A DNA stretch of 64,000 nucleotides from Cryptomeria japonica. Lineage: Eukaryota > Streptophyta > Pinopsida > Cupressales > Cupressaceae. The notes under the pieces are model-generated. The model was not told the origin of the DNA. It did no database searches and saw only the letters and a list, made by a program, of their open reading frames with translations. The position numbers and the translations under genes are program-made. Positions within the stretch are counted from its first letter, which is position 1, and the number at the start of each line of letters is the position of its first letter. Positions 26,401 to 41,400 of the stretch are shown piece by piece. Location of the stretch: positions 616,028,476 through 616,092,475 of the forward strand of contig NC_081408.1 in NCBI RefSeq assembly GCF_030272615.1, in the 5' to 3' direction.

Positions 26401-29400
26401 GCCTGGATAGCTAGAATTGAGATACCAGCCAACCTGAGAGAGACATTATTTACAGCTGATGGTCTCATATGATTTAAACTTGATGTAATGAACATGTTAG
26501 ATATTCTGTAGTTTGCTTGATCATTTTGCTGGCTGTTTTAAGAACAAGAAGATCAATTTTGTAAGCAATGTATATTTTGTTGAATACTTCTCCTTGACTG
26601 GACGATTCGATATTATGTAAGATTGCTTGATACTTAATAGAAAAAAAAAATGTTGCCAATGGAATTTATTAATCCCCTAAGCTTAATCTCTAACCCAATC
26701 ACATTAAGGTAAGGTAAACCATTAACCCAATACAACTTAATTAAAATGTCTCCATGAGCCCGATACACATGATGATTATGTCCATAAAACATGGTTAAAT
26801 CCAAGGCATGTTTTATAATTTTTCTTGTACGCTAAATTTGAGGAATGGCCCAAGGAAAGTAACATAGGTCAAGGTTCACAAGTAACAGGACTATTAAGAT
26901 AGTCACAACCAAAGTAAAGGCTTATTCCTCGACTAACAAATGAAGATATTTGGAAAAGCTCTTACAAGAAATAAGGGGTGGCAAGTTGTCATTATATGAT
27001 GAGATGCTCAAAGGAGTAACCAAAACCAAAACTTTTCAGCCAGCAGTAGAAATCACAAAGCCCTTGTTTGAATCACCTTACAACAAGCCCTAAACAAAAA
27101 CCTTCAAAATCATAACCCAATTGTTTGGCAAAAGGTTCATTAGGTTATGGATACAAATCCATCATCCTCCTAGCCCACCTCTCAACCCTACAAAAGTAAT
27201 AAACAGTCGTACAACCACATCCACATGGAACAGCATTACAACAGAGCTAAAAAAGGTACAATTTAATATTAAAGCCTACTTGCAGATCCTGCATCAAAAT
27301 GCTCAATTTTCTGCTTTACATCTCTGAATCTCATGCCAAGGTTGAGAAGACAGCAGTGGGAAAAAATGGTCAAATTTACATGTTTTCAATAAGTTTCACA
27401 AGCTCTTGTTATCTAAAACATGAAATCCAAATTGAAATATAAAGAAGAAATCGGAATCCCAATTGTTTTTCTAACTTTCTCCATTGCAATCAATTTGTGT
27501 GTATGTGTCACAAAACCCAAACCAATTTTGATTATAGCCATGAGAGAGTAGTCAAATTTCTCTAGATTTAGTGCAATGGCTTATATTTTAGCATGCAACT
27601 TCTAATAGCCATAGGCTTTGGCAGAAAACCTCAATATTTACAATTTTGCAATACTAACCTACATTTAATATAAATTTTCATTAGCTATATATCAAAAAAA
27701 ACTGTGTTCCCTCACCAATTGTTCATATGATAACCTCGATACCAAGGAAGAAAGCCTATGAAATTGATTTATATTTCTATGATTTCCAAAAATTAATAAT
27801 CAGATGCAATACTTGGGGCATCCTGCAAAGTTCAAGCATTAGCAGCATTGTAGCCATGTAATGGAAATGGAAATGGAACAACTTTGCATGCAACAGAAGA
27901 CTATTTAAAAAAATGATATCCATTGCATCATCACATTACATATGAGCTTAGAAAAATAAGAATGGAATGTGTACATTGATATTTATGAACACGATGTAAA
28001 TATTCTTAAACTGCAGAGCTGACCCAAATATTATCCAAAAGAACACATATTTTGTACCCTTGAACAACACTGAGCAACTCTAATGAATAGAAAAAGTACT
28101 CTTGAGAATAGAAAAGAGGCGTCGTTGCAGTAGTGGGTGTCAATGATCATGGCGCAAACCTTGCAGTACATCACAGCATACGCATATAATGCAGTTTCCT
28201 AGAGACTTAAAGTTATAAGCAAAGAGATGGGAGCACCATTTTTAATCAGTGTACATGTCTATATGAATAGGGATATGGCTCCAAAAAATGTGGGAATAGA
28301 GAAGGGTAGGCCCGTGGGCCTCATTCGTATGCTAGAGCTTCCTGATGCCATAATATAATGGCATTTCTCTAATCACTCTCCTCTTCTAGTGATAATTAAA
28401 AGAATGACCAAATTATGCCCTACAAACTCCCACCAAATTTTCTTTGATAGCATGGTTGAAGGTTAAATGAACAACCATCAACCACTCAACTAAGTCCAAA
28501 TGTGCAGTTGGATTACGGAAGCAAACTCATTCTTCTTTATTGACTTTCCAGAAACGTAAACATAAATAACTACCTAGGTGAAAACACGTTTTTGAATTTA
28601 AATAACAAAGGATAGCAATTAGACACTTGACTGCAAAACTAAGCTTCCAAATTGATTCACTTCATTAGTCATCAACATGCATGAGTTTCTACTAAAAGAG
28701 TGCAAGCTCGTCTGATTATGAAAAAAAAGCAAAGGCAGTAAAACCGAAACCCTTAAAATGCATTCACGCCGAAAATGATACAGCCAATATATTGGGATGA
28801 TCTGAGGATACTCCATACATTATAGCTTCTGGGTCTCATAGGTTGTGACAAGACAAATAAACAGGCATTTGTTTACTCTACCCTATGGGACTCCCTATTC
28901 ATGGGTATAGGTGGATAAATGGTGTCCATACATATGATATATCCAAAAAACTAATAACTGGTATTCTATATTGGGCTATAATGTTTCTGTACCAAGTTAG
29001 TCACACATATAACTGAAATATTAGGTCAATTTACCTTATTCGTGTATGAAGCTTTTGAATGTTGTCCAAATTCAGAAGATAATTTTGGAGAATGCTTCTT
29101 GAATGACAGTTTATCTTCTCCAGTCAACTCGGCATTCTTCTGCAAGTTAGTTAGTTTCTGCTCAACAAAATCTGAAGCATTTTGGACATCAGAACCCTTC
29201 GTTTTTCCTTTGTCTGAAGATGAAGAAGTTGGTGAGAAAGAAGAGATCTGAGACTTTGGCCCTCCAAGTCCACTGGTATCCCTCTCCGTTAAAGGACCTT
29301 CTTGACCCCCTTCCATATCAATATCCATGTCCTCTCTCTCTGAGAACCCAGCTACTGACATTGAAGGTAAAACTCGTGCTGCTGCAATCTTGGAACTTAA

Positions 29401-32400
29401 ATTACCTGCAGTTATAACATTTGTTGATAGCTGCCCATGGATTCTCTCATGAGGATAAGCTGAGGAATCAATGCAATTTGCCTTCCTCTCCCTAAAAACA
29501 CCCCATAGATAGAGAAGCCTATTCCAACCTGCATGAAAGAAGAAAATTGAGTCTCAAAAGGATGCATCTTTATTGAATTCACTTATTCAAAAAACTTGTT
29601 TCTAGCTTTTCCTTCTTTCTGTATCACCTCTGATTTCCTTCAAGAAGCAGAGAGTTTTTGCAAAGTACATTATAAACAAGTAAGAATCCTTGCCTATAGA
29701 TTATGTGTAGCATTTATGACATAAATACATTTTGATTTATCATGTTGGATTAAGCAAGAACCACAACTTACGTTGAGACTTTTCAGGTAATTGATTGGAT
29801 GGAAAAATCAAAAGCTCAACACCATCAGAATTTGTCCTAAGTGCGAAGTCATTCTTAAGCATATGCTCCAGCAACTTTTTGTAGGATCTCTCATAGCTGA
29901 AGTAACAGATAATTTTAATCAAACAATCCAATTAGTCTATAATATAAGTGAAAACTGTAGCAAAAATAATTTCAAGAAGTAAAACAAAGGCAATTTAACT
30001 CAAATAATCTAATCAGTAGCAAAAACATGTTCAAAAAGAGAGACAATATTATGTGAATATATTTCTTCATTTTTATTACAACCTATAAAAATAAAAATGG
30101 GATACAATGTTTCAAAAATTTAAATAACTAATGCGAAGGCTTAAGATAATAACATTCCATTTTAAATTTTAAAGGATGCACATGGTCAAACCTTTCAAGA
30201 TCTTTTGCGAAAAAGTAAAGTGCAACATTTTCATCACTTGGACAACTATACTGAAACTGCATTGGCCATGAGCTCAAGCGAGGTACTTCTTCCAATAGGA
30301 TACTAGAAGAAAACTTCTTAGTGGCATCCAGGGCCTTCCTTGCAGCACATGTCGACGCATGTGCTTGTAATCCATCATAATGGTTGGTAGGGTTTCCCTT
30401 GCTTCGTACCTCAAAGCCACCCCTGCACAATTAACAATCTTGTGTATAATTATCCCAAAGTTATATAAGAATTAACTAAACTATTGCACAGACATACAGA
30501 TAGAAATATGTGGCAAGAGATAGAACTTAATAAAGAAACACTTTAGAGATTACAGATGATATCATACTGCCATAAAAAGTTATGCTCTGGAAGGGCTGCC
30601 ATCTTTCCACTTTCACTCTGAGTGGACTGCTGATAAATAGGTACTCTCATGCTTTTACCAGGATAGTTTCCATTTGAATAAACAGAAAGGTCACAGGGAA
30701 TGTTCCTTCTAACAGCTGTAACTGTGCTTTCTGTTGGACGCACGGTATTAGTCATTGTAACTGCCAGCTTGCAGTAGTCTCCAGGGGAAATTAAGGGTCC
30801 ATCACCATCAAAATATAATTTCTGAGACAAATATACTTGTGCATCATTGCTCCCTTTTGTTCTCTTCTTTCCACACGTGGGAGAAGAAGGAACCTCACCA
30901 CTGAGACTGGCAGTTGTACTAGATTGATTAATTACATAATCTTTGCAGCGATCAGATGCCCAATCTAGTGTTCCACTAGACAAATCCTTTACAAAATCAG
31001 AGTTTAACAACGAAAGTTCTTGGCTCATATAGTTCTCGCCATCAGGCTTTCCAGAAACCCCTGCAGATTCTTTTGGAAACAGAGCAGCATCGTTGGCAAA
31101 CAGCTGCCCAGGAAAATTACTCTCTGCACGTCCCTCCAATTCTTGTCCATCTGAGGGCAAGAATCTTTGCTCAGAAGTTTCATCATTCTCACAGACAGCT
31201 GTGTAATTTGGTACAATAGTTTCTGAAGAATTGTTCCACTTTCCACTACTTGACCGTGACATCTCTCTTGAATTTTTTGCAGCAGAAAGTTTTAGGGTTG
31301 ATACACGGAGACTATTATTACACGTATTTACAGAACTTCGGTTGGAGCAAAACTGAGCCGTGTGGCCCAATTCTTTACACTTATAGCATCTTGTACTTGT
31401 GGCATCTGGCAACAAAGTCCGTGTCCATGAAGACACAAAACTCTTGGGTTTGTCATCATTTACAATGTTCCGGGGAGATTGAAGATCAATATTGACTAAT
31501 TTTTCATTAGGGCTGCTACAGCCTTTTTTATCTATCGGAACACCAAATGAACCTGACACTTGCATCAATTTGAACCCAGATGTTGATTCAATATTGCACT
31601 GTTCAGACGAAGGATGAGAACCAAATGAACCTGACACTTGCATCAATTTGAATCCAGATGTTGATTCAATATTGCACTGTTCAGATGAAGGGTGAGAATC
31701 AGTGGCTAGTGACTCTGATTTTATGTCCACAAAACCTGTTTTAGACACGATAGGTGTAGTCAAAGTTGGCAGTGAGATACCTGAGCCACCCAACTCATCA
31801 CATTAAATTGGTGATAATCAACTAACCAGCAAGTATGAATTTATTAAATCAAATGGATCATGTTTAAAAACTAGGAAATATACAAATTCTTAGCTATCAG
31901 AACAAATACAATTAAAGTTAAAGGAAGGAACAGTGCTCTAAGAGAGACTTGATTGACATTAGACAGATTACCTGAACATACTGTAGAGTCACATTCTTCT
32001 TTCATGATGTTTGTGACCACAGGACTTGGGACAACAATTGACTTTTCTTCAGCAACTGCTGTTGCTGGTGTCGATTTACATGTATCTTTCTTTGGCAACC
32101 CAAGTGTTATGGTTGCCTGACTGACAGTTGTCCCATTGAGAGCAGGCTTTAAATCATCAACCATATTTCCAGATTTCAGCACAGGTTTCCTTGTCACTGA
32201 ATCTGTTCCATCCTTTTTTGGCTTTCCAACCCTTGCTTCTTTCGTTTGATTGCAATTGCCATTTTGCACATTAGGCAACATTCTTGGTTCTACAATTGTA
32301 GAAACATTGATGCTTGCCTTTGATTTAAATGATGGAGAATCATTAATAACTTTGCTAAATTGCCCACTATTGCTTCTTTCTCTAATTATGGAAGCTTGTC

Positions 32401-35400
32401 TACAAACATCACCAAAGTCTTTTTTAGTCTTTGGGATTGTAACTGGCTTTGTAGTGTTGCTTAATCTTGAAGCCAAGCTAGATGATGGTCTAACATCAGC
32501 CAACTTTGATGATAATGTAGCCTTATCTGACAAAGTGGATGACACATATGAGGCTGCATTGCTGTTTGCAGAAGTACATGGTGAAGAATCAGAGGTTAAA
32601 CTGTTGACAGAAGTGAATCTGCTCTTTGATGATTGCATCCCTGCATGCAACCTTGGTGACTGGGCCCCTGTAGCAGCTGAAGATTTCCCACCATTATGAT
32701 GGCCACTGCTCACATGATTTCCAGACAAGGTTCCTGAAACAGATACCTTTGTTCTAAAACCATCTGTTGATTTGAATGACTTCTCCCGAGAAAGTACCTG
32801 CTTTGCATTTGAGCTTGAAATACCCTGTTGTACACTTCTAGCTTCAATAACCTGTTTTTTGGTGGCAGGTCCAATGTCTAAATTCTCTGGTCGTCTTTTT
32901 GTAGAAGAATGGGAGCTAGAAGTATCTAAAATTCTCTTTCTTTCAGGATCAGATTTATTTTTATCCGTTTTAAACGAAGATCTAGAATGTGAACTTTCAT
33001 TAGAACTCTGCTTTTTGCTACTCAAAGAAGCTGTCTTAGACATAAAACTTTGAGTCCTCTCTGCTTTTCTCATAGTAGCAATCTGAGCTGCTGTCTTGCA
33101 GCCTTCGCATAGCCAATTATCTTTAGGGACTTCTTCCAGCATAATTTGCATACAGTAACTAAAGGCAAATACAAAAATCAAAAGATTTAAATCAGTTACT
33201 CAGATACATACACTCATGAATTCATTTCCCTCTAGTAGCCAAAGTAAGCAACTATTTGAAAATCACATTATATTTATATTAAAAGATCCAATCAATTATG
33301 ACTCAGATACTCATAAGTCCTACATGGTCTAAAATCAGCTTCTACAACTTGTCCAGCATAATTTGCATACAATAACCATGTGAAAATGTAAAAGGAGAAT
33401 CAGGAACAGATGTCTTTAATGGCCAAACCAGGTTACTGATAGATAAATAAAAATTAATATATGCATTTTCTTAGTAAGGGGTCTCAAGGTCACCAGTTGT
33501 TATAACATCCTCTTATTTACAACCTGAGTTAGCCTAATGGTAAAGGCATGTGTACTCTGTAGTGAAGATATGTATCCCAAATCCAGATGGGTGTAAGAAT
33601 GTACACTCAAACGAATATAAGGTAAATCCAAAAAAACAATTCCCTTGTGGAAAGCTTGCACAAGGGGAGCTCTTATACACCAAATTGGTATTGACCTAAA
33701 AAATGATCTTGACATTTAAAAAGTCATTAAGAAGTGTGTATTAGCACATGTTATGCTCAAGACATAGGCTACTGTCACAAGGTTAAATAGAACTGCTCCT
33801 CATGGGAATACTAGAACAGAAATTCCATTTTTATGATGTACTAAAAACCAAAGTATGATTAAACAAATACTCATTATTCCATCATTCTCATCCTAGTTCA
33901 TCTTCTAACATCAGTATCAGAGCAATGTCAACAGACCTAATAATCTGAGAAAGATAAAAACAAAGTTTACGAGTCAGCACAAAGGAAGAATACCAAGTAC
34001 GATATGAACCTGAAATTCAAAGTAAAAAGACATGGTTGTAATTAACCTGAAATTGAAGGTGAATTGACAAGGCTCTCAAGACAAAGACAGAATGCTTAAA
34101 TAGAAGTGATATTTTAAACCATACACAGTTTAAACCAGAAACTTGCACATCTATCTAATGGACTGTGGAAAACTCATACCAAGTAGTGATAGTTTAGTTA
34201 GAGGGAAAGTTACATTAACTCATAATTGGGTAATTTAATATTTGAAAGACAGACTGTAAACAGCAACCTGAATAAGACCTGATGTGAGGATGCAAATTTC
34301 TTCAAAAATGTCTCCAAAGGATGAGGACACCATTGAACTGAGGATTCCTTCCAAAGCACAATAAAAGAATGAATTTGAAAGATAGTAAGTACACACACAA
34401 CACAAAAAAGAATTTCAAAGATTAGGGATTTGCATATTCACTGAGGTTTTGAACAATGCTGTCAAGTTTTTGATTCTTGTACTATGTCTGTAGTCCAAAT
34501 CAGAGAAAGCAAAAATCTCCAAAAAAATCCCGATTATACCCGATTTTTTGTGGATCTACCGTAAAGATAATATTTTCCCCTGAAAAATCCCCTTTTTAAA
34601 AAATTGTTGACTACAATTTTCGACAATTTTTTGCATTTAAATCACATAAAAATCACATTTAAATTCCATCTAAAAGACCAAAACCTTATCCTGCCAACTT
34701 GTGAAACCCTCGAAACTTGTGCATTTGAGTCAAAGAGAGACAATTTTTTGCTATAATAATATTGCAAATAATACATTTTATAACTTCACGTCATATAAAT
34801 AGTATTTACACAAAATTCAACCAGCGCATACAAATAGATGACTAAATTGTTGAATAAAATTATAAATGCTCAATTTAGAATCTAGATTAACAAAATTAAA
34901 AACATTAAAAGTATCTTATTTTGGTTGGGCTTCCATCCAAAGACATAGTATTTAAATGTTATGACAAGTGAATGGTCCATATTCTGAGGTTATATCTTTG
35001 CTCGCCGTTCATACATCATATTTTGTGTCCACTTTATCATGGTTTAATTTTATCTATATTCAGAAGCTAGGATTTCTGTCAATACCATCAATATGCTATC
35101 ACACATGGTTTAATTTTGTGTCTACTTCTTATCTACATCGAATGTTAAATAAACTTTTCAATGTGTACATCACAAGGAGCTTTCAATTTAAATTAACAAG
35201 ATAAAAAGAGTTAAATCTATTTTATTTTAGTGAGGCTTCCATCCAAAGAGTATTTTACTATTATGACAGCTGAATGGCTTATATTCTGAGGTTATATTTT
35301 AGCTCACTGTGTCTACTTCATATTATATGTCTACTTTATCATGGTTGAATTTTGTGTGTTCTTATCTTGATTTTCTGCACAACTAGATTGTTACTGTGAA

Positions 35401-38400
35401 GATTGGTTGGTTATTTGGTCGAAATAATATTTGATGGTTTATTTTTTCCTACAAAGATAGCCTTGTAAATAAGTTCTCTAGAGAGAAATAATCCATATTC
35501 TTGGCTAAATGGCGTGAATTTAATGCTAATTTAGGCTCTCTATCATATCATCGTTTTACTTAATGAATATGACAATGCTATAGTTTAATTTTTTTACATA
35601 GTCTCATCACTAGAAGTGAAGAGGTAATGTTATGTGTAGATCATCTTTTGTCTTCATAAAATTTTAGCATTCTCTCATGTTGTAGTACAAAAACCCTTGC
35701 CTGCCTAAAAACATAAGACTGATGTTTATATGTAACCCAGTATTGCACCAAGATGTCCAATCTTTGTGACATCAAAATTTTGGTCATTGTGATTTTTTAT
35801 GCTTATTTTGATATATGCATATATCTATCCTAAAATGTGTTTTGTGTCTATCTTCGACTTCTACTCTATATGAGTCAGTACTTTGACTTAATTTGAAGGT
35901 TTTGTTTAATAGCAAAGCTTTTGAATGTAACTTGGTTTCGTACTTAGTTATGAGAAATAGTTTCTCTTTTATTGATTGATTAGATTTCTATTTGGATGAC
36001 ATATTCTTCAAAGTTTCCTACTTGAAAATTTCGCAATGATTAAAAAAAAAAAAATTTTAAATTATTGTATTGGAATGCAAACATGTTTATTTTATTTGTT
36101 TTGAGGCCTTACTAAGTTTTCAACGTTTTCAGAGTTTATTATGATAGTGCAGTCTCTATGACTAACACCAATCTTTTGATATTATTAATAATTTGGAATG
36201 TAGTGTTGTAACATTTTTTATTTTACCATCCACTCACATCATACAACAAGACTAGAGGTCTATTTTCATATCATAGCAATAACTTTATCAGCTTCATATA
36301 GAACTTACCATAGAGTTATTTAGTAGCAAAACTTACATGCTACACTACATTTTGCTATTTGAGACAAATTTTTCATTTGGACAATTCATGAGCTAAACTC
36401 TCCATTTTATTTGCTCACTATATCTCTATGCTATGGAAATGCCGTTAAATTTTAAAAACAATTAGTTTTTTCATTTTTTTTAAATCCAATTTTTTTCCTG
36501 ATTGTTTCCATTTAATTCCCGATTATTTCAAAAAATCTTATACTCTTAGTTTGCCAATTTTTTCCCCAAAAGCTTTTTGCTGCTATGGTTCAAATCATAG
36601 ATGAAAAAATCGGCTAAAAATCGCCAAAATCATGATTTCTCCTGAGTAAGAACCCTAGCCGATGTAATCGCCATTTAAATTGGGAGCGGTTTTTTTTTTA
36701 AATCGGGAGATTTTTGCCGATAAAATTGCACGAAAAAATATAAAAATCGCGGTATTGAAAAGTGCAGAAATGTTTATAATATCTGGCAAACCTAAAAGCG
36801 GCTTTATTTTTTACGGTCGAGGGCAAAGTTAATTTTTTTAAGTGTGCGACTGGAGGGAGACGAGACGACCGATGGGCTCAACGGAAGTTCTTGACGCGAC
36901 AGAGGTAAGGGTAGATTTATTGCAGAACAAGGTTTAAATAATTGAAGTTAAGCTATTACGGATACTATTATTAAGTCAGAGTCCATATTGGGAGCAATAA
37001 ACATGCGATAGACATTTTATAAATTACAGATAGACATAAGTTAAGTTATTACGGATACTGGATAGACATTTTATAAATAGTTCTGCAATAAACAGTTGGA
37101 AACATGCGACATAGCGTATACTGGATACCAACAGACATATAAAAGATAGGATATCATTAATTCACAATGTTTAACTAATTGCCATTATTTTCCTAAATAG
37201 CGTATAGATGTAAGAAAATTAAACCAAAACAAGTTACTGAATAATATTATGCTCTGCGAATTCTCGGTGATTAGCGAAAGTTAATGTTTTTTGAACAATT
37301 TCTATCATGCGACTCACGGTTTTCTCCCCCTCCAAGTGTAAGGTTTTCTCCCCCTCCAAGTGTAAGCCAACCAAGAGCGAAGAGGAAGGGGTTTGGCAGG
37401 TGGTGGAAAGGAGAAAGACCAGCCGCCAGAGGAATGCCCATCAAACCCTTACAGGCCCTAATTTGATTCCCCTCTCAGCTAGTCTCACAAAAAATGTGTC
37501 AGACACAAATGTTGTTATCAAGGTTTCAGAATAACCCAAAGACATGTGCAGAAAAAAGAGTATTGAGGTATATCACTGGAACTTTAAAGTTTTACCAAAT
37601 TGAGATATGTAACTATCGGTGCAACTTGAGAGCTTAACTCTCTTGAGATTTTAAATGACTTGATAGTTAGGCAAAAAACATCCAATATTTTTGTAATCTC
37701 ATAATTTATGGATAATCAAGATAATTAAGAGAACTGAAATTTCAGTTTTCTATTCTCAAGAAAGACATTGAAATTTGAAGTACATTGCCCCTACATCATT
37801 GATTAATTAGATGACAAATAAATTGAATTGGTTTGTGAAAGCCAACACGAAGATGCTTTCAATAAGGCACTCAACAAAGAAATATTTGCGAAATCTAGAA
37901 ATCATTTGGGGGTTACATCCATCTACATGAACATTAACAAGGTGTATTAGATGAAAATATGTTATGACATTTATTTTGTAAGATTCTAGAGATTAATGAC
38001 AAAACTGTTAATAAGTCTTAGCTGCTCATAAATTCATTAAGTGTTTCTGTATCATGCTATGAAGAAATTCATTAGGACACTTTAATAATAACATCATTAT
38101 GCTCTTTTACGAAAAGATTATTAAGACAAGATTAGGTAGGATCATTCAACCAAGGAGTACAAGAAGGATAACGTTGTAATCAAAATTGAAATGCAATGAA
38201 TGAAATTTACATTTTTCTCTTAACTAATTTCATTTTCTAATAAATACAATGTTCAACTTATTAACAAATAATATCATAGATCAGTACCCACAACAAATTA
38301 GTAATCTAAAAACAATAAATAAGTCGCAGTGCTTAGGAGAGAGAAAGGAAAACTAACATATGCTCTGCACCATCATTACACTTGCTGCAGATAGCAAGCT

Positions 38401-41400
38401 TGTCCTCATGGCCTGCATCGCCGCAGATATCACAGACTTTTACCTATTATTTCACACATAGGTAATAATAAATTAGTAGCTGTGCTCTCTATCCACAAAA
38501 GGAAACATCTCTCAATATCAACATTAAATGGTTGAATAATCTTAAACTCTTGTATGATCTTCTTTGCCCATCCTATATAGACTTCTTATTCAGAAGAAAT
38601 CATAAAACATAAACAACAGTTGGATGAGAAATGCAGTCACTAGATTTTTTACAGTTCACAATTGGGAATGGTATGATCCTCAAAATGCTTAACATATTTC
38701 ATCTGTGTATATAATTTATACATGTATTTCTTAGAAGAGATTGTCTTTCACAATCATGAGTGATGTAGCTTCTTGTCATATAGGGTGAAAGAAAGCTTGG
38801 TTTTGTGCAAACATAGATATGTTTATTTCTGAACCATAATTTTCGCACAATATTTTGTGCATGTTGGCCACACTTCCACCAAGAAGACCATAAAACTATA
38901 ATTGTATCCAAGTGATGTATAATTAAATATTTCAGTCTAGTGAGCAATTGTGATTGTAAGTAGGTTGTAGCAGAACAGAGGGAAGTATTGAGTTAGCAAT
39001 GATCTTAGGGGCGGAAAACTGTATGTTCTTGCATGTATAAAATTATAATTGGATTGGAGATAGAATGGACTCTCCATCTTTACAAATCAAAAAGTATGCT
39101 TAGGTTCAAACAGGACATTATAACAAACCTTAAAATTATATTCAGTAAATGAAATTAAAAAGATTAAACCTTACGTCATCTTCTACCAAGTCAGGTTCAT
39201 GCAATGGATCTTCAAATACTGAACCAGATACAACTGTTGAATCAGCTTCATGCAAAGGATCTTCAAATACTAGAGCAGATGCAACTGTTGCCCTTTTAAT
39301 TTCAGAGGGCTCAACATCCATTTTATCTATTTTTTGACGTTCATCCAGGTCCATTTGATTTCCTACATCTATTTTATCTGGAGTCGCTTCAACTGTAAGC
39401 AAATTAACTGCCTCACTAGGCTTTGATGGCTGCAAATTCTCTATTACTAGTACTCCAGGCACCAAATTATTTCCAACATGTCCATTCATAGAATATTTCA
39501 CACCTTGAGCATCACTAAAAGGTTTAGTCACAGAAACCATATTTTCCTGCATCATGCTGCCTACTGGCTGCTTAGACACAGGGAATGTTATATGATCGGT
39601 ACAGTATAGAGGAACCAAACTGTTGCCTTGCTTACAGCCTGTTTGTGGTTCAATGTCCTTTGTTGGCATAATATCATTTACATTACAGAGGTCTGACGAC
39701 CCCAAGATGGAAGAAATAACCATTTCCTGTGATGTATTTTCTTTAATAGCATATCTCTTCTGAGTTTCTTTTTGCAAAGGTGACCTGATGGCATAAATTT
39801 CAGATGGACTGGACATGTCTAACAGCTTTGTACATTCTGTGATGCTCCTCAATTCTATGACATTAGTATTTGCACAGGCATCTGCAGAAGTGACATTAGA
39901 GTTTGAAAATGTTTGAATGGGCATATTGTGATCATGTGGATCCAAGCTTTCCTGATTAGAGAGAGTTTTCAAATCATCACTTACATCTGAAAGATGTTCA
40001 ATTCCACTTAAGTCCACTTTCTGTCTAACTGTGCTAGTTATTTCTTCCACACATGCATGACTTTGGTCTACTACATTCTCAGCAAATTTTGTAAGTCTAT
40101 CTGTTGCATTGTACTCTTTTTCCACTTCATTATCTTCAGGCAATGCCATGATCCTTTTATCACACTCAGTATTGGGCAACTCGCTTTTAGTAGAAAATTT
40201 TAATATCGTTTCTTTGTGCTTGTTGGAAGCCAAATTTGTACCCAAATCAGAACCTGGTGGCAAATCAGGTGACATATAAAAGGTTTCTCTTGAACTTTCC
40301 ATCAATTTATTCACAGGTTGATCTCTCTGATCAGTTCTACTTTCCACTTCACTTAAAAGCATGTTTGGATTTTTTTTATTGTGTGTGTTAGTAGTACTGG
40401 TATCTCTCAAGCTCTCTCTCTCATTTCCATCAATATTTTTTCTAGAAGGAACTTCTAGATTCAGGTCAACTCGTATTACAGATTCAAGATTATCACAACA
40501 TTCCTGAGCATCCAAGTCTGCAAGCTGGGGTGCACCCTTTGATCTCAAATTAAAATATTGAACTGATTCACAACCAAGTGATAATCTTTGTAGTTCCTCT
40601 GGAGAGCACTTTGCATGGTTCTCATCTGTCTTCTCTCCACATAAAATGAGTGAGCCCTCGCAATATGATTGTGGAGAATATACATCCTTGACAACCTTTC
40701 CACTTTCCTCAATGCAATTAACACACTGTCCTTTTTCCATATTATGGTGACATTGTAAACTGGTAGCAGCAAGATCACCCATTTTGGCTCTAACTGACCT
40801 TGTTTTGAGTATGTTATCAGGTTCTCTTTCCTTTAATCTTACCAGAATTTCTTTCCTTTCAATCGCATCTATTGTACTCAGCTTTGCTATATTGCTTTCA
40901 GCATGTTCAACAATAGAATTTTTAACATGAGTTTCACATTCTGACCCAAAATTTGTGTCCATACAGGTGTCCATTTTGTCAGATGAACTACCTGTCAAGA
41001 GTTTAGCACCTCTGTTATTCTCCTGTCAAGAAAAAAAGAAATAAATTAGTGGAAGACATCAAAGAATCATCAACAAATTCAACCCAAACCTCCCAAAAAC
41101 GTAATACAAAGTAATTGTCCTATCAAGCTACCACTGTTGCATAAAGCCGGATTTCCAATCATACCACTAAAATTAAGAACACAAAAAAATCAAATGTAAA
41201 ACACAGAAGGCTTTATAATTCTCCTCTATTTCAACCACAATGACCCAAGGCTAAATAAAACAGTGACTATCACTTTAGGGAAACAAACTTTTCAAATGAG
41301 TTTAGGGAAACTACTAAAGCTTATCATATTTAGCACAGATTGCTGATTCAATGAGAGATCTTCGCATCTTAAAAAAGTCGAGGATTTTTTAATGATACTT

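Noticed and set aside
32250-32699. 149-codon plus-strand frame
   Set aside because: It is antisense to exon 5 of the PHD gene. The Ser-rich composition of that exon leaves the opposite strand open.
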